Assembly (NCBI GenBank): GCA_027013265.1
Contig: JALUXQ010000096.1
Location: 1-14,178, forward strand
DNA length: 14,178 bases
From: Campylobacteraceae bacterium
Lineage (GTDB): Bacteria > Campylobacterota > Campylobacteria > Campylobacterales > Sulfurospirillaceae
Direction: 5' to 3'
Of the stretch, positions 11,608 to 14,178 are shown one piece after another. Below the pieces are notes generated by a model. The model did not search any database. It saw nothing but the letters and a program-made list of their open reading frames with translations, and was not told where the DNA came from. Each line of letters opens with the position of its first letter. Positions within the stretch are counted from its first letter, which is position 1. The translations under genes and the position numbers were made by a program.

Positions 11608-14058
11608 ATGCAATACAATGTTTCAAAGATAGAAGAAAAGTGGCAAAAATACTGGAGTAAAAATGCTTCATTTGAGCCTGAAGATGATTTTACAAAAGAG
11701 AAAAAATATATACTAAGTATGTTTCCATACCCTAGTGGTAAAATACATATGGGGCATGTGAGAAACTACAGTATAGGCGATGCAATCGCCAGATTTAATA
11801 GAAAACAAGGATATAATGTACTTCATCCTATAGGTTGGGACTCTTTTGGTATGCCTGCTGAAAATGCTGCTATCAAACATAAGACTCATCCAAAAAAATG
11901 GACTTATGAGAATATAGATTATATGAGAAAAGAGTTAAACTCTCTTGGTCTCTCATTTTCGAAAAAAAGAGAGTTTGCCACGAGTGACACGCTCTATACA
12001 AAACACGAACAAAAAATATTTATAGATATGTTTGAAAAGGGTTTAGTTTACCAAAAGAGTGCAGCTCTAAACTGGTGTGAAACTTGTCAAACAGTCTTAG
12101 CAAATGAGCAAGTTGAAGATGGAAAATGCTGGAGATGCGATAATGATGTCATCCAGAAGGATATGGCTGGGTATTATCTAAAAATCACACAATATGCACA
12201 AGAGTTGCTAGATGATTTAAAGACTCTTGAAAAAGGGTGGCCAAGTCAAGTTTTAACTATGCAGGAGAATTGGATAGGAAGAAGCGAAGGGCTGGAGTTT
12301 GATTTTGGTTTGAGCAGTGATTCAAAGAAGAAGCTAGATAATAATTTTGATAAATTTAAAGTTTTCACAACAAGACCTGATACGATATATGGTGTCAGCT
12401 ACTCTGCCTTAGCACCCGAACATGATATAGTAAAATATCTAGTAAATCATAAACTTTTAAGTGATGAAAAAATCAAAAAAATCAAACAGATGCAATCCCT
12501 CAGCAGTAGAGATAGATCTATGGTAGAAAAAGAGGGATTGTATCTCGAATTAGATGTAGTGCACCCTTTGACAAACAAAAAGATACCTCTTTGGGTGGCA
12601 AATTTTGTTTTGATTGAGTATGGTGGAGGTGCTGTTATGGCAGTTCCAGCTCATGATGAGAGAGATTTTGAGTTTGCTAAAAAGTATGATCTGCCGATAA
12701 TCCAAAGTATAGAAAATAAAAAGATAAAGTTTGACGGAAGTTGTGCTACTACAGAGTATGGATATATGGTTAACTCTGGTGATTTTAGTGGGCTAAGTAG
12801 TGATGAAGGCAAAAAGGCGATAATAAAATATTTTGAAGAAAATAGCTTGGGTAAAAAAGTTATAAATTATAAATTAAGAGATTGGGGAATAAGCAGGCAA
12901 AGATATTGGGGTGCTCCAATTCCGATGATTCACTGTCCAAGTTGTGGATTGGTAGCTGAAAAGCTAGAAAATCTGCCAGTTACGCTTCCTGATGATATAG
13001 AGATAACAGGAGAGGGCAATCCTCTGCAAACTCATCCAACTTGGAAAGATACAAAGTGTCCAAAATGTGGAAGTGATGCTCGAAGAGAGACTGATACCAT
13101 GGATACATTTTTCCAATCAAGTTGGTACTTCTTGAGATATACGACTGATCCTACTATGTGGCAAGAGTTGCCATTTGATAAAAAGAGTAGTGATTACTGG
13201 ATGAATGTTGACCAGTATATAGGGGGAATTGAGCATGCGATACTACATCTTTTGTACTCTAGGTTTTTTACAAAAGTTTTAAGAGATATGGGATTGCAAA
13301 GTAGCAGTGAGCCTTTTAAAAACCTGCTTACACAAGGTATGGTGTTAAAAGATGGCTCTAAGATGAGCAAATCAAAAGGCAATACAGTAGATCCTGATGA
13401 AATAATAAAAAGGTATGGAGCAGATACTGCGAGACTCTTTATACTTTTTGCTGCACCTCCGCAAAAAGAGTTAGAGTGGAACGACAGTGCTGTTGAGGGT
13501 GCTTTTAAGTTTATCAAAAGATTTACCTCTAAAACAGATATGGCAAAAAGTTGTACTGTGTTGCCAAAAATAGAGCATAATAAACTCTCAAAAAACTCAA
13601 AATATGCGAGAAAAAAAGTCTATGAAGCCTTGAAAAAATCAGATGAAATCTTCAAAGGCTCTTACACTTTCAATACTCTTATAGCCGCTTGCATGGAGGC
13701 TTTAAATGCACTGAATCAACAAGATAACGAAGATGTCTGGACAGAGGGTTATTTTGTCCTTTCAAATATACTTGAACCCATAATTCCTCATGTTTGTTGG
13801 GAGATAAGTGATGAACTGTTTAATCTGAAAAATTTTACAAAAATTCCTCTAAAAGATGAAGTTTTTGAAGAAGATAGTATAGTTATCGCGATAACTATAA
13901 ATGGCAAAAAAAGGTCACAAATAGAGATAGAAGTTGGTTTAAAAAAAGAGGATATAATAGCTCAAGCCAAAGAAGAGAGTAAAAAATGGCTTGAAGGAAA
14001 ATTGATTATTAAAGAGATATATGTTCCTAATAAATTGGTAAACTTGGTGGTTAAATAG
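11608..14058 (+). CDS. leuS: Leucyl-tRNA synthetase
   Basis: LeuRS charges tRNA-Leu with leucine in the cytoplasm and edits wrong amino acids. The class I signatures are HMGH (47-50, the HIGH motif in FPYPSGKIHMGH) and KMSKS (585-589). The editing domain has TTRPDT (254-259) and VPAHDERD (346-353) with Asp353 in the place of the conserved acidic residue. Two zinc-type cysteine sets are present: CETC (157-160) with CWRC (174-177), and CPSC (443-446) with CPKC (484-487). At 816 aa it is within the bacterial range, a little shorter than E. coli (860). GGAG (11599-11602) lies 5 nt before the start. No leucine-responsive leader is visible; the gene appears to be read from the yajC-sec promoter. 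Confidence 0.98.
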   Translation: MQYNVSKIEEKWQKYWSKNASFEPEDDFTKEKKYILSMFPYPSGKIHMGHVRNYSIGDAIARFNRKQGYNVLHPIGWDSFGMPAENAAIKHKTHPKKWTYENIDYMRKELNSLGLSFSKKREFATSDTLYTKHEQKIFIDMFEKGLVYQKSAALNWCETCQTVLANEQVEDGKCWRCDNDVIQKDMAGYYLKITQYAQELLDDLKTLEKGWPSQVLTMQENWIGRSEGLEFDFGLSSDSKKKLDNNFDKFKVFTTRPDTIYGVSYSALAPEHDIVKYLVNHKLLSDEKIKKIKQMQSLSSRDRSMVEKEGLYLELDVVHPLTNKKIPLWVANFVLIEYGGGAVMAVPAHDERDFEFAKKYDLPIIQSIENKKIKFDGSCATTEYGYMVNSGDFSGLSSDEGKKAIIKYFEENSLGKKVINYKLRDWGISRQRYWGAPIPMIHCPSCGLVAEKLENLPVTLPDDIEITGEGNPLQTHPTWKDTKCPKCGSDARRETDTMDTFFQSSWYFLRYTTDPTMWQELPFDKKSSDYWMNVDQYIGGIEHAILHLLYSRFFTKVLRDMGLQSSSEPFKNLLTQGMVLKDGSKMSKSKGNTVDPDEIIKRYGADTARLFILFAAPPQKELEWNDSAVEGAFKFIKRFTSKTDMAKSCTVLPKIEHNKLSKNSKYARKKVYEALKKSDEIFKGSYTFNTLIAACMEALNALNQQDNEDVWTEGYFVLSNILEPIIPHVCWEISDELFNLKNFTKIPLKDEVFEEDSIVIAITINGKKRSQIEIEVGLKKEDIIAQAKEESKKWLEGKLIIKEIYVPNKLVNLVVK

Positions 14059-14178
14059 ATGAAATTTATATATTTTCTTTTACCTTTATTGTTGATTGGA
14101 TGTGGATATAAGCCAAGTTCTGTTTATACAAAAAAGGTTTTAGGAAAAAATATACATGTAAATGTAAACATAAGTAGA
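14059..14178 (+). CDS. lptE: LPS-assembly lipoprotein LptE, 3' end outside window
   Basis: Only the first 40 codons are visible. The start MKFIYFLLPLLLIGCGYKP is a lipoprotein signal peptide with a lipobox LIGC, so the lipidated residue would be Cys15. The following Gly-Tyr-Lys-Pro matches the CGYxP start of LptE, which plugs LptD in the outer membrane for lipopolysaccharide export. The ATG follows the leuS stop with no gap, so it is in the same unit. The call rests on the lipobox, the short motif after it, and the leuS-lptE order known in many Proteobacteria. Its lipid maturation would need Lnt, encoded just upstream on the other strand. Confidence 0.72.
   Translation, partial: MKFIYFLLPLLLIGCGYKPSSVYTKKVLGKNIHVNVNISR

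Noticed and set aside
13194..13517. A 107-aa minus-strand frame inside leuS
   Set aside because: It is a shadow of the conserved LeuRS coding sequence, with no independent signal.

Overview
The window reads as chromosomal DNA from a Campylobacterota (epsilonproteobacterial) species, most likely a sulfur-oxidising or sulfur-respiring relative of Sulfurimonas, Sulfuricurvum or Arcobacter; I cannot fix the genus. The grounds are low GC content, dense packing of short AT-rich genes, the gene order lnt <-> yajC-secD-secF-(small membrane protein)-leuS-lptE, a MetK of the type I associate with Campylobacter, and several small sulfur-related proteins (ThiF-like, TusA-like, DsrE-like).

Layout. Positions 2-871 hold the 3' part of a very AT-rich SGNH-hydrolase-like gene whose start lies outside the window, followed by a stem-loop terminator. 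A short stretch with one small orphan ORF (1141-1326) leads to an NfsB-like nitroreductase on the minus strand. A DsbB/BdbC-like thiol oxidase diverges from it and meets pssA (CDP-alcohol phosphatidyltransferase) tail to tail, the two stop codons overlapping. Diverging from pssA, a good sigma70-type promoter (TTGACA, 17 nt, TACAAT) drives a tight three-gene unit: E1-like ThiF/MoeB enzyme, TusA-like sulfur carrier, and a YaiI/YqxD (UPF0178) protein. It converges on a membrane methyltransferase gene whose -10 box sits so close to its ATG that the mRNA may be leaderless.

The metK leader (about 5205-5372) is the most unusual stretch. It has a -10 box, a GNRA-capped hairpin, a perfect 12-bp T-rich tandem repeat, and six copies of a 12-base unit based on ATGGAAAACAAA, the last of which is the metK start itself. 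A 59-codon ORF (5228-5407) runs through this region and overlaps the start of metK out of frame. metK ends at a strong 11-bp hairpin terminator shared with a convergent periplasmic DsrE-like gene, which lies downstream of lnt on the minus strand.

From 8425 to the right edge runs one compact plus-strand unit for envelope biogenesis: yajC, secD and secF (Sec translocon accessory complex), a small membrane protein of unknown function, leuS, and the first 40 codons of the lipoprotein gene lptE. Together with lnt (lipoprotein N-acylation), dsbB and pssA, the window is rich in genes that build and maintain the inner and outer membranes. I see no tRNA, rRNA, CRISPR array, insertion sequence or phage gene.
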